Source: CAMBDS01 sp964355675 (lineage in GTDB: Bacteria > Electryoneota > AABM5-125-24 > Hatepunaeales > Hatepunaeaceae). From it: a stretch of 64,000 nucleotides of DNA. The position numbers were made by a program, and so were the translations under genes. Shown piece by piece: positions 45,563-57,400 of this stretch (the stretch's first letter is position 1; every line of letters begins with the position of its first letter). The stretch is from NCBI GenBank assembly GCA_964355675.1, contig CAYHEC010000010.1, forward strand, positions 68,884 through 132,883, in the 5' to 3' direction. The notes below the pieces were generated by a model that saw only the letters and a program-made list of their open reading frames with translations, searched no databases and was not told the DNA's origin.

Positions 45563-47317
45563 ATGGCATCACTATTACGAATAGCATTAATCGCTTTCGT
45601 TTTTCTCGCACTTCTTACTATTTCTCCAGTAGTACTGCTTGCCGAGGAAGTCAACCTGTTCGGGACGATCAAAGATCACAACGGCAACGTCCCAGAGTCG
45701 GGGTTTCTCGCCATTGATCTAATCAACGGCCAATCCGGTGGGATCACTATCGGTGGAATCAGCTACGACGAAGCCGGGAACTGGAGCATCACCGCGGATG
45801 CAGGAATATATACTCTTGTACTCCGGACTGGTTGGTCTGATGGCAGTACTTGGGCGAGCGGTTACTGGAATGGCGCCAAATTGCCCTGGGAGGCGCCCTG
45901 GTATCAGTTGAACTCCGGAATGGCCGGTCCTTTTAACATTGTTGTGAGGCCCGGTGGAACCGTTACGGGTATCATTACCAACCCCGAAGGTAACCCTGTC
46001 GATCAATTTGTCTATGTTGAACTCATCTACCAGAAGCAAACTCTAAAGAACTTCAGGTTTTCCAATTGCACAAATGAGAATGGTCAATACATCATTCGAG
46101 GCGTGCCTGAGGGAACATACAAATTGATGACAGAATATATTTTCGAAGAAGATGATGGCGGTGGTTGACTTCTCGGATGCGACTGGATCAGTCGCCCTCA
46201 TCCTGCCGATTCAACGTTCGTTTTCGATCCGAATCATATTTGGCCCAGAGTCTATAGCGGAGGTGTTTATCACCTCGATGACGCATCTGAGTTTTCGGTC
46301 ATCTCTGGCGACACTACACGTGTAAATCTTCAATTCACGCTTGCTGGAGCCATTCATGCACGCTTCACAGCTCCTGACAGTAGCGGCTACGACGGAGGAA
46401 GGAACGTCCTCGTTATGCCGATTGCTTATGGAGCGGAGGAACGGGAATTCTGGACCATCACCCCCAGCCAGATGTATGGAGGCTATGACATTTACATGGT
46501 TCTGGAGCCAGGGACTTACACTTTTGCCGGTCTCCCGGTTTATGCTATGATGAATGTGGGAGCCGAGATTCCGAATGTGAGGCGCACTTTTTATGGTGGT
46601 GGGTTAAGCCTCGATTCTGCCGTGACCTACGACCTTCGAGCCGGAGAAGTCGCCGAGCTTGAACTGCAAATGGTCGAAAATGGTCATTCGATCACTGGCA
46701 AACTCACTGACCCGGAAGGTGCGGCCATTCATGCGACTGTCGCCCTTATCGATGAGACGAACAAGATCGTCTGTTCGAATATCTCGTATAACGACTCAGG
46801 CTACTATTTTCTGAGTGGAGTTCCCAGCGGGATATATTTTATACTTGCCGTCGTAGAAGATCCGGTCTGCCTGCTCAGCACCTGGTATCCAAATGTTTCA
46901 TCACCGGGAGCGACCCCAATCTTCTTTGAAATTCCACGTGAAGCCTGGGGCGTCGAAATCAACGACGCTGATCTACATGAAGTTGATATCCAATTACAAC
47001 GTGGCGAAGGATATACCTCAGTGCCCAGTGACCGGGGAAAGAACGTCGCAGTTGATGGCTTCCGCCTGAGCGCCCCGTCTCCTAATCCGTTTAATTCTGT
47101 CATGAATATTCACTACCAGCAACCAAAGCTTGAAACGGTGAACCTCTCGGTTTATGACATCGAAGGCAGGTTGGTGGAGGTGTTATTTAACGGGCAACTT
47201 TCAGCGGGTGACCATAGTTTCAACTGGGCCGCGGGGGGGCATTCAACCGGGATGTTCGTTGTGACGGTAACTTCCGGGCAATTCAGACAATCTCGGAAGG
47301 TAGTTTATCTAAAATAA
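45563..47317 (+). CDS. T9SS-type secreted protein with in-frame UGA (candidate selenoprotein)
   Basis: Reading from ATG 45563 (GAGG 5 nt upstream), one frame runs 584 codons to TAA at 47315 with a single in-frame TGA at 46166-46168, codon 202. Signal peptide 1-26. Four beta-sandwich repeats of the carboxypeptidase-regulatory type follow (VTGIITNPEGNPV, HSITGKLTDPEGAAIHATV), and then a T9SS sorting domain (APSPNPFNSVMNIHYQQP). Both sides of the TGA are needed for a complete protein, and the 82 codons after it are free of stops up to the next ATG. Context is GGG-stop-LLGC, giving a possible Sec-x3-Cys pair. A hairpin fitting the bacterial SECIS pattern follows, and the gene is divergent from selB. 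Alternatives are a Trp-to-stop mutation (TGG to TGA), a sequencing error, or two separate products with the first lacking a sorting signal. Sec in a secreted surface protein would be unusual. Confidence 0.75.
46166..46203 (+). promoter_or_regulatory. Candidate bacterial SECIS hairpin after UGA
   Basis: After TGA at 46166-46168 a perfect 7-bp stem GCGACTG / CAGTCGC (46179-46185 and 46189-46195) closes a GAT loop starting 17 nt from the TGA; GGAT / ATCC (46175 and 46200) can extend it. Bacterial SECIS elements have an apical loop about 16-37 nt after UGA with G in the first loop positions, and this fits. An equivalent 6-bp form has a GGATC loop. Confidence 0.5.
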
Positions 47318-47366
47318 CTTTCGTCGATCACTTGCTTTGCCATTCAGAATCCATAGATTTTAATTA

Positions 47367-47506
47367 GGGTGGGCGAAAAAGTTGGAAAAATGAGCCGAAA
47401 TGTTCAGGTGGATAAGGACGTCCGTCTGAGCGCGACATCTTGGCGTGTAGCCCGACCGGCTTTGCTGTGCGGGCTACACGTTTTTTGTTTTTTTGGCAAC
47501 AGTCCC
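47367..47506. mobile_element. MITE-like element, about 140 bp
   Basis: Left end GGGTGGGCGAAAAAGTTGG, right end TTGGCAACAGTCCC (complement GGGACTGTTGCC). It contains a worn family A section (AAGGACGTCCGTCTGAG) and the family B palindrome TAGCCCGACC...TGTGCGGGCTA (47448-47475). Same plan as 33957-34148. Confidence 0.6.
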
Positions 47507-47525
47507 AATAAAGGACGTCGAAAAC

Positions 47526-47854
47526 CAAAGCCCGACCGCTCCATAAGGCAAGAATCCGTCAAATTCCTTCCAAAAAACTTGCACAACAGATACGCTTACA
47601 GTAACTTATGTTTCGTCAAGATTCCGTTTCAGACGATTACTACTAATCTATGACAACGATGATCATCCGATTGCAACCTGTTACCTGTTCATGTTACTTA
47701 ATGGATGCTTGTTACAGACTTTCCCCACCCAATCATACTTCCAGTGTCGTGGAAGTTTATCATAAATTTCTTCTCCATATATCTGATATATATTGCCTTA
47801 ATTTAACCTAAGGCATCCTGATCTCCACTTGATTCGGTTTGGCATGGCTATTGC
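47526..47854 (+). promoter_or_regulatory. Conserved upstream module ending in a sigma-54-type promoter (copy 1)
   Basis: TTTGGCATGGCTATTGCA at 47838-47855 has GG and GC exactly 12 nt apart, the -24/-12 spacing of sigma-54 promoters. About 315 nt upstream are conserved with 62134-62461, including GACAACGATGATCATCCG. Activator sites may lie there. The start of transcription would be about 255 nt before the gene at 48121. Confidence 0.6.
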
Positions 47855-47989
47855 AAATCCCTCTTGAAGGTGAGAGTTCTGTCCTGTTGTAATTTCCTTA
47901 ACCTACCTGCCGTAGTTGGCGTCATACAATAGACTTTCTCCACTGATAAAGTGAGCTAAGATGCTCCGACAGAGATCAACTTCCTGAAA

Positions 47990-48026
47990 GCCAACATTTC
48001 GCCAATTGGCGTGGTGGCCTTTTTTT
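47990..48026 (+). terminator. Terminator-like hairpin in the leader of the 48121 gene
   Basis: GCCA...CGCCAATTGGCG...TGGC forms a nested stem followed by seven T residues. It lies between the sigma-54-type motif and the ATG at 48121, so it could act as an attenuator, or end a transcript entering from upstream. Confidence 0.5.
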
Positions 48027-48120
48027 CGGTGGAGTCTATCTCATCCGATAAGAATCAAAATAATCAAATGGTAATGCTATAGGCATTATCATTTAATCAT
48101 CAAGATCAAAGGAACAAAAG

Positions 48121-50763
48121 ATGCGCGCATTAATCATGCTCCAAATTCTATTGCTCGGGGTGATCTGTTCGATTTCCAGTGCCGAGATCATACATATCCC
48201 CCGCGATTTCGAAACCATCCAAGCCGGTATCGACGAGGCTGAAGAGGGTGATACGGTGTTGGTTCAGCCCGGGAGGTATGTTGAGAACATCATCTTTCGC
48301 GGGACGGAAATCACCGTTGCAAGCTTGCTAATATTTGGAGGCGGACAGGGTTTCATCGACTCTACCATCATCGACGGCGACCGGAATGGAAGCGTCGTCT
48401 CTTTCATGAACGGAGAGGATTCGACGGCCGTCCTGATGGGATTTACAATCACTAACGGCACAGGACGCCCCGATTGGACAGGTGATTTGGGCGGGGGAGG
48501 AGTCTATTGTGTCAGATCTTCGCCGACACTGAGCTACTTGAAGGTAACCGGCAATCGAGCAAGATATGGGGGAGGGCTTATCTTCGAGGGTTCCACCGCA
48601 CGGGTCAGTCATCTTGAAGTTATCGGTAATCATGCTACTCGTATGGGAGGTGGTATTTACTTTTCCCACAATAACGTAAATCCTTCTGTTGAACAGACCT
48701 TGATAGTTCACAATACTACCGACTACATGGGTGGTGGATTGGTTATTTACAATGGCGACACCCGGCTATCGAATGTTACTATCGCAGATAATGATTCCCA
48801 GGGAGTCTATTTCATCCTCTGCCGCGCCGAATTAAAAAATTGCATAATCTGGGATAATCGCGTTCTCGGTTATGTTGGCGAAGAAGGAGGAGCTTCCCCC
48901 GTCTCATTCTCCTACACTGATATTAGTGGAGCCGGGGGTAGAATCAGTGGTTGCAATGTGACCTGGAACGAGGGCAACATCGACGAAGATCCCCAATTCG
49001 TCGATCCAGCCAACGACAATTATCTGCTCGCAGAGGATTCTCCCTGCATCGACGCCGGTGACCCAAATGACGAGGGTGACCCGGATGGCAGTCGGGCGGA
49101 TATGGGCTGGGGTCTGTTCTCCCGTCCGTATTTCAATTTTGCGGAAGTTGCCGGGCAGGTTATCGCATCAGATACCAGATTACCGATCCCGTTTGGTGCA
49201 GTTTCCATCAGTGAAGAGAGAAGTGGATTCGGAATCATTGTAAACACAGATAGTTCAGGCTATTGGCATGCTGATTATCTACCTCTCTTCGATACTCTGT
49301 GCCATTATAACTTTGATGCAATTGCCGCAGGTTACCTGAATTGCCGGGTTGAGGCAGAGATAGTTAATGGAGACTCGATTTGGATTGAAATTCGCATGGA
49401 TCATTCAGAATTGTCCACATCTTGCGACAGCCTATCCCTTCAAACGAATCAAGGTGGATCAGCACAAGCTTCTTTTTCCATTCGCAACGACGGCAATGGC
49501 CCTCTCACGTGGACAGCAAAAACTCGTTCGACGAATGATGTTGGCTACGAGCCCTGGAATGTGCGACAGATGATCTCCGTCAGTCAGATCACCAACGATA
49601 GCCGCATCGAGGGAGCAATCTTCGATGGAGAGTCATACTTCTGCGCCGGAGCAAATGGTGAAGATCCGAACCTGATCTATCAAATCACGCCAGAGGGTGT
49701 GGTCCTTAGAAGTTTTCCTCAGCCCGGTCACAGTCGCTTTGGATTCAAAGATATGGAGTGGGATGGGGATCTGATCTGGGGGAGTGGCGAGGATACGGTT
49801 TTTGCCATAAATCGCGACGGGGAAGTCATTCACAGCTGGGCGGCGCCGTCCGATCCAACCAACAACATCGCCTACGATCCAGTCGATGAAATCCTTTGGT
49901 TGAGTGGGACGACTACTGACATTAAAGCCTACGACCGCGGTGGGAATTACCTTGACCGCACACTCGACCGGCAAGGACTGCGCCTCTACGGCTTAGCGTG
50001 GTTCGCGGATGATCCTGATAGCGCTTGCTTATATGGGCTAAACGTACCTGGCGAGGATACAACTCAGATCCATAAGTATAATACCAGTACAGGTGAAACC
50101 AGTCTTGTGGCAACTATCCCTTTAGACAGCACCTCCCGATTGAACAACGCCTTTATCTGTCGAAATTTCGACCAGTATCGAGGCTGGGTGTTGATGACTA
50201 TCGCAAATTTTGACCCCAACTCCGGGGGCGATCAACTTCGTGTACTCCAGCTCCAGCCTAACAATGATTGGCTGACAATCGAGCCTGATAGCGGCGAAGT
50301 CCCTGCAGGCGAGGAAGTTCCCCTTGATGTCACTCTCTACACAACAGGCGGAAATCAAGATTGGGTGTTTGAGCCTGGCGAATACGAGGGCGAGATCGTC
50401 TTCACACACGACGGGCAGGGCGGGCAGACCATTCTGCCGGTTTATATGACAGTGGTTGAGCCTGATGGAGTCGGTGGTCGGGACGGATACGGAGATCCGT
50501 CCTCCTTTGAGCTGTTTGCACCTTATCCCAATCCGTTCAATTCTCGGACGACGATCCGATTCAGGCTTGACAAATCAACCCCGGTTAGTCTGAAGCTTTA
50601 CAACCTGACCGGCGAAGAGGTGGCGAGACTGTTTGAGGGTGACCTTCAGCCGGGAATTCACAGTACGGAAGTAGATGCTGTTGACTTACCCTCCGGGCTT
50701 TACTTTGCACGTTTGACCAGCGCGAAAGATATCCGGACGCTGAAATTAATGCTGATGAAATGA
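48121..50763 (+). CDS. Secreted beta-helix protein with T9SS sorting domain
   Basis: An 880-residue protein with signal peptide 1-21. Residues 25-310 form a right-handed beta-helix module of the same type as in the 12695 gene (HIPRDFETIQAGIDEA, DTVLVQPGRYVENI, SPCIDAGDPND). A carboxypeptidase-regulatory-like domain follows (about 340-430), then a short ASH-like segment and a propeller-like region (IYQITPEGVVLRSF, VFAINRDGEVIHSW). The C-terminal sorting domain has APYPNPFNSRTTIRF. It is expected on the cell surface or released. The long leader contains a sigma-54-type motif and a hairpin with a T run. No catalytic residues are recognised. Confidence 0.9.
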   Translation: MRALIMLQILLLGVICSISSAEIIHIPRDFETIQAGIDEAEEGDTVLVQPGRYVENIIFRGTEITVASLLIFGGGQGFIDSTIIDGDRNGSVVSFMNGEDSTAVLMGFTITNGTGRPDWTGDLGGGGVYCVRSSPTLSYLKVTGNRARYGGGLIFEGSTARVSHLEVIGNHATRMGGGIYFSHNNVNPSVEQTLIVHNTTDYMGGGLVIYNGDTRLSNVTIADNDSQGVYFILCRAELKNCIIWDNRVLGYVGEEGGASPVSFSYTDISGAGGRISGCNVTWNEGNIDEDPQFVDPANDNYLLAEDSPCIDAGDPNDEGDPDGSRADMGWGLFSRPYFNFAEVAGQVIASDTRLPIPFGAVSISEERSGFGIIVNTDSSGYWHADYLPLFDTLCHYNFDAIAAGYLNCRVEAEIVNGDSIWIEIRMDHSELSTSCDSLSLQTNQGGSAQASFSIRNDGNGPLTWTAKTRSTNDVGYEPWNVRQMISVSQITNDSRIEGAIFDGESYFCAGANGEDPNLIYQITPEGVVLRSFPQPGHSRFGFKDMEWDGDLIWGSGEDTVFAINRDGEVIHSWAAPSDPTNNIAYDPVDEILWLSGTTTDIKAYDRGGNYLDRTLDRQGLRLYGLAWFADDPDSACLYGLNVPGEDTTQIHKYNTSTGETSLVATIPLDSTSRLNNAFICRNFDQYRGWVLMTIANFDPNSGGDQLRVLQLQPNNDWLTIEPDSGEVPAGEEVPLDVTLYTTGGNQDWVFEPGEYEGEIVFTHDGQGGQTILPVYMTVVEPDGVGGRDGYGDPSSFELFAPYPNPFNSRTTIRFRLDKSTPVSLKLYNLTGEEVARLFEGDLQPGIHSTEVDAVDLPSGLYFARLTSAKDIRTLKLMLMK

Positions 50764-50890
50764 TGCGACACAAGCGAATGACTTCCATCGAACCTGTATC
50801 AAACAATAAGGCAATTCACCAATGAGTCGCTCACCACCCTAAGCCCATGATCACGCTCATGCTGGCAATAGCATTAAATGTAGCATCCCT

Positions 50891-50966
50891 GCCGCAGGGT
50901 GTCCTCACTCTGCGGACAAGTTGCTAATTTATAATTATTTGTCGCAGGGTGTCCTCACCCTGCGAC
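50891..50966. repeat. Two family C palindromes in tandem
   Basis: GCCGCAGGGTGTCCTCACTC... (50891-50917) and GTCGCAGGGTGTCCTCACCC... (50941-50966), each a 10-11-bp inverted repeat. A third copy is at 62721-62746. The remaining 50764-51463 interval shows no gene. Confidence 0.8.
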
Positions 50967-51463
50967 ACACATATTCTTACGCTCGGCTAATCCAGAAACG
51001 GTTTATGATGTGCCACACATTTCACCGTTTCGCCTACCCCGCCACCCACTACACTTTTTCAACCCCTGTTTACAATCCTTCGAAGCGGGTTAGGACTGCC
51101 GCAGGATTCATTTCGTGGAATCCTATAACCACGCTAGCGCAATACACCGATTAATGTGAGATTCCTAACCTGCATAATTTAGACATCAATTTGTGCTCTG
51201 AATCAATTATGCGTTTTCCAGTTAACGGTAGATTATACCAATCCAAGTTTAGGGCAACTCAAGCTTTGGATTCGTGCTTGGTTGTGGTTAAGTTTCAGGG
51301 CGAGTATCCTCTGAATCTTTAAGGGCGATCTGATCGTTGATATATCATAATAGACAAATTAAGCACCCTTCAAGGTGGTCAGTAATAAGAGTCTTTGCTG
51401 GCTTTCATACTGGACAAAAATTAATCCAGCGAGAGAAACACCAGCCTAACGTAGAGAAATTTA

Positions 51464-54400
51464 ATGAAAAAACTGGTAATTATATTCATTGTTCTTTGCA
51501 CGGTTCACTTGGTTCAAGCCCAGCCTCATTTTCGCTTTGCCGAAACGGATGTCAGTCATTCGTTATTAATTGAATCAGCAATCTATTACGGTGAACCTTT
51601 ATCCGATGGCAACGAAATAGGCGTGTTCACTCCGGGCGGTGTTTGCGCCGGCGCTGTTGTATGGCATCGCCAGAGTATCGAATTATTGGCGTGGCGCGAT
51701 GACGCCCGAACACAAGAAGTGGAAGGATTCCAAAACGACGAGGCGTTTAGCTTTCGATATTGGGATATTCAAGCCGAAGAAGAAATTGCGGCTGAAGCCC
51801 ATTTTACGCGATGGGATGAACTGTTCAGGGCACATGGCCATTCACGTCTGGAACTGACAGCCGGACAGAATCGAGCGCCTGAGCTTTCTCACATCGGTGA
51901 CCAGCAGGTTTCCGAAGGCAGTGAGTTATCGTTTGACTTAGCCGCATCTGATCCGGATGAAGACCAACTGACCTTCAGCGCAGAAGGACTGCCTGAAGGC
52001 GCCTCTCTCGATGGATCACATTTCGCATGGACTCCTTCGTTCTATCAAGCCAGAGATTACAATGTGACGTTCACCGTCAGTGACGGCAACCTTACTGATA
52101 GTGAAATGATCACGATAAATGTTAGCGACGTTAACGGCGCTCCTGAGCTGGCTGAGATTGGTGACAAGCACGTAGCAGAAAACAACGAGCTATCATTCGA
52201 CCTATCGGCCTCTGACCCAGATGATGATGCCTTGACCTTCAGCGTCGATGATCTTCCCGAAGGCGCCTCCATCGATGGATCGCACTTCAGCTGGACGCCT
52301 TCATACGACCAGTCTGGCAATACCTCTGTGACCTTCATCGTGACCGATAATAGTGAACACAATCTAACCGACAGTGAAACAATCTCCATCGCTGTCATCA
52401 ACACCAATCGCCAACCCGAATTTTCCCCTATAGATGACCAACAGATACCTGAGATGGAAGAGCTTTCCTTTGACCTCTCCGCATCTGACCCCGACCACGA
52501 CGAATTGACATTCCGCTCCGATAATCTTCCCACTGGCGCAAATCTATCTGGTTCTCATTTCAGTTGGACGCCATCCTTCGATCAGGCAGGTAGTTACGAA
52601 TCTACCTTTACCGTGAGCGATGGTGACCTGACCGACGAGGCCACAGTAACGATAACAGTCAATAATACTAACCGGACGCCAGAATGGACTCTCGTTCCGC
52701 GTGAAGAAGTGATTGTCGGCTATGTAGATCAAGAGCTTCAGGTCGAATTTACAGCATTTGATCCCGACAGCGACGATGTAGAATACACTTACGAATACCT
52801 GAATGATCCCGAAGGCGAGCCGGAAGCCGGGATAGTGATGGTCGGTGATCGTGCCAGATTTACCATGCAACCAGACAGGTTTGAATATGGCGAATACGAC
52901 GTCTTATTTACTGCATCAGATGGCGAAGTCTCCATCGAAACACATGCTATGTTTGATGTACGCGTCGATCACTTTCGTTTTGAAGAGACGGGTCGAGTTC
53001 ACACAATTCGTATCGATGAAATCAAATTCGCCTTCGGGGATCAGGATAATATGCCCGATCCGCTCGACGAAATCGCGGTATTGACTCCCGACGGTTTGAT
53101 TGCAGGCGCGTACAGGTTTAATGATGAAGATGATGCTCCCTGGAGCCTCATTGCCTGGGGCGATCTTCAACATGTTCAAGGAATACAGGGCTTCCGTAAC
53201 AATGAAGCCTTTCGATTCCGCTATTGGGACCACTCTGCCGGAGAAGAGTACGATGTTTCCGCCAGCCTGATAGCTGGTAGTGTTACTTGGCGGCTGGAAG
53301 GTTTTTCAGTATTCAATCTCTTCATTGGTCCCGAGCTTGCCTTAAACCTCGAGGAGATCGACTTCGGATATCTGAGAACGGGCACTCAGTTGCAGCGAGT
53401 TGTTCGCGTATCATCGACTGGGAGCACACCTGCGGAAGGTGTCAGCGCGACTGTAGAAGGAGCCAGTTTTAGCGCCTCCCCTGCTGGTCCTTTCGACATA
53501 GCTGTTGGACAATCGCTTGATATAACAGTTACCTTTACTCCGAATAATCATGGTGAATTTTCTGCCGATCTCACCATTGGCAACGATCTTACTTCGGTTC
53601 AGGTCGATTTGAAAGGCTTCGGTATTGAGCAGAATCACTTCACCTATCCCGTAACAAATATCAAGAAGACAATTCGAGTCCTTCAAGCTGATCTCGATGG
53701 AGAAGCTTTAAGCGAGGGTGATGAAATTGGCGTCTTGACTCCGGATGACCAGTTTGCCGGCAGTGTTGTCGTTCATAACGAAGAGGCTTGGGACATATAC
53801 GCTTGGGGCGACGATCCCACCACGAGAGAAAGTGATGGCTTCCGTGCCGATGAAGCCATTCGCTTCAAAATCTGGGACCCTGCTTCTGATCGCGAAGTTC
53901 CTGCCTTCGCCACCTACTTTGACGGTGATGAACATTGGACAGACGGTGGATTCGCGGCAATAAGTTTGACGACGCGTACCGGCCATTTCTACCCGACGGC
54001 TACTGACTTGCGGCATCATATCGTTGTGAACACGGTCGATTTCTTCAATGGTGAGCTGTCGAATGGCGACGAAATTGCAGTCGTCACATACCGCAATACC
54101 GTTGCAGGAGCTACGACTGTCGAAGGCGAGGCTCCCTGGGAGTTTGATGCATACGGCGATAATCTCCAGACGCCCGCTGTCTTCGAGGGCTTCGCCGAAG
54201 GGACCCTGCTTTACTTCCGGTTGTGGGATCACAATCAGGCGCGTGAAGTTTATGCTGAAGCCAATATAGTTGAAGGACCTGATAGATTCGAGGATGGTGG
54301 ACGGACAGTAGTCGAACTAACCGCTTCCGCCAACGACAATCCCCCGGTCTGGCGTCAAGTTCAAAACCAGAGTATCGATGAAAGTCAGCAACTCGAGTTC

Positions 54401-57400
54401 GATGTCGCGGCGGTTGATCAAGATAACAATCCTGCCCGTCTCTCACTTGTTGGCGCCAATCTTCCACCCGAAGCTCGATTTACCGATAATGGTGACGGCA
54501 CCGGACATTTCGTCTGGATGCCAAACTACCAGCAGGCGGGAGTTTATTTAACTCGATTCACCGCCTTCGACGGCTGGACGCGCGTCGATCTCGATGTCCG
54601 CATCACTGTTAACGATGCCAATCAGCCTCCCGTATTGGAATACATCGGTGATCGAAGCGTCGATGAAAATCAACAACTAAGCATCATGCTTGAGGCAAGC
54701 GATCTGGACGGCGACAGATTGACCTATCGCGGTCAAAATATTCCATTCGGCGCGTCTCTCGTAGATAACCTCTTCCGTTGGACGCCAAACAACGATCAGG
54801 CTGGAGAATATGACAATGTTCGATTTGAAGTGATCGATGTTGGGCATCCCCCCCTGTCAGACTTCGAGGTTATCACTATCACTGTGAGTAATGTCAACAT
54901 ACGACCGGTATGGGAAGATACCGATCCGGTCACGCGGGATGAAGGCCAGCGAATTTCGGTAAGTTTGAACGCATCTGATGCGGACGGAGATGATATCGAG
55001 TTGAGTGCGGGCGATCTCCCGGGCAACTCAAGTTTCGAAAATATTGGTAATGGGCGTGGTACATTCAACTGGCAGACGAACTTCGTCTCTGCCGGTGAAT
55101 ATACTCCCTACTTCGTTGCCTTTGATGGCAATCTGGGTGACACCTTGCGCCTGCTAATTATTGTCAATAATGTCAACAGGCAACCCGTCTTGACTCCGAT
55201 AGGGAACCAACAGGTCAGAATCGGCCAGGAGTTGGATGTTCGCTTGACGGCTTCTGACCCCGATCCGGGTGAAGGAGCTGAGCTAAGATTTTATTCTGAG
55301 AATCTCCCGCCACATGCATCGATTGAGAATACCGGACCCGGTGAAGCCCATCTTGTCTGGCGCCCAACCTATCGCGAGACTGGTTCGTATAATAACGTCA
55401 GAATCGACGTCGATGATCCTTCCGGTGGTCACGACTATGAACAGGTGCGAATGACTGCCATCTTCGAAGATAATGAACCACCCGTTATAGCTAACGTCGT
55501 ACCGGCCAACGGTGCTGTCGTTCGCTCCAACCAGCCGACCATCTCGGCAAATATCACTGATGAGCTGACGATTGTCGATGCGATAGAATTCACTTTTGAC
55601 AATCGGCGCATGCAGGATTTCTCATTTGTCGTCGATAACGGTGAATTTAGCTGGACTCCCGGTCAGCCAATCGGTGAAGGCGCCCATTCATTCAGAATAA
55701 GAGCCCTCGATCAGGCTAATAATCGATTGGATGTGACGGTTCGCTTCACTGTCAACAGTACTGCTGGCGAGATTGTAATGGATGAGGCTCCCATTTACAC
55801 CAATCGAAGACGCATTCATATCACCGGTATCGCAGAGCCATTCCTCAGCATTCAACTTTACAACAATGACGAATTGGTTCATGAAGTCGGAGCAAACGGC
55901 AGAGGCATTTTCCGGGTTACATGGTTACCATTGAGCGAGTTGTGGAATCATATCCGCGTCGAAGGTCACGATGCCGCCGGTAATATCGCTACTCCTGCCG
56001 AGCTCAGCATCTACGTCGATCTCGCTCCTCCAACGGTCGAAATCGCTTCTCCCGGGGTATTGACCAACGACCCGACGCCAGAAATTTCTGTCCTCGTCGA
56101 AGACCTCGGAGTTGGCGTCGATGCGGAGAATGGAATAGATATCTCACTCGATGGAATGATCGTCGAAGGCTACCAGTTTCAGGATGGTCTCCTGTCGTAC
56201 ATGGTTCCCGAAGCTCTCTCTGAAGGTGAGCATCTCCTGACCATCAATGCCGTTGACTTGCTCGGTAATGCTCCTGATGCCGCGATCGATAATCCGTTCT
56301 TCGTCGATAGTCGCGCCCCGGTACTTGATGACATCAACCAAAATCTCTTCGATGAACAGGCTGATACTATCAGTAACCAAAATCCCGTTTTCTCAATACC
56401 AATGCACGATCCTCAGCCAGCCTCCGGTACAGTTTGGGATGATATTGTCTGGACACTGGATGGGGAGGAGCTAAGTTATGTGGTTGATGAAATTAATGGA
56501 TCGATCACTCACGACTTTGCCGGTGAAGAACCGCTTGCCGAAGGTCATCACGATCTCAGGGTATTGATCACTGATATTGCCGGAAATCGTTTTGAAGATG
56601 ATGGTGAATTTGTTATCGCAGATATCCCCGATGATGATAGCCCTTTCTTCGGCAATCTCAATCCGCCCGACGATGGTATCGTGGGCGATGGCATTCGTCC
56701 TGATGGTAATGGCCGCCGCGCACCGGCAAATGCCTTTGTCGCAGACACCCTGACGGTGGTGATCGGCGATAATGACGCCGGTGTTGATGTTGAATCAGTA
56801 GAAATCCGGATCAATGGACAGCTTATCGGCGGAAGATTCATCCAATTTATTCCGCCCGGAAGGTTCGATGTGCCTCTTTGGGTGGCTCGCAATGAGGACG
56901 GCGGACGGCAGATTCCAATCGAAATGCCCGGTATCGAAGAAGGTATTAACTTTGCCAATGCCTTTGGCGGCGATAACGAAGGCAATGTTGGTGAAATGGA
57001 ATGGAACTTCTATTACGATGGTTCCCAACCCGGGGCTCCAAGTCTTAACGCTCCCGAACACGAATTCGTCGATGTCTCTGAGATTACTGTAACAGGAAGA
57101 TCAGGATCGGATGAGGCTTACGATGATGGCTATGAAAACCAAGCCACAATACGAATTTATCGAAATGATGAGCTGGTAGCAGAACAAGAAGCCGAGTTCG
57201 AATCCGACTACTCGGTCAGCGGAGTGCTTCTTGTTGCGGGCCAGAACACCATCAAGGCTACAACGGTCGATGCCGGTCAAAACGAGTCAGAATACTCCGA
57301 TCCGATTGTGATCTTCCTTGATCGAGCCGAACCCGTTATCGAAGACTTTATGACAGTTGGCGGTCCGTTTATCGCGACAAGTACACCAACATTGACCGCA

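Noticed and set aside
50891..50966. Tandem palindromes considered as a CRISPR array
   Set aside because: Only two units, each itself a palindrome, with no spacer set and no cas genes.
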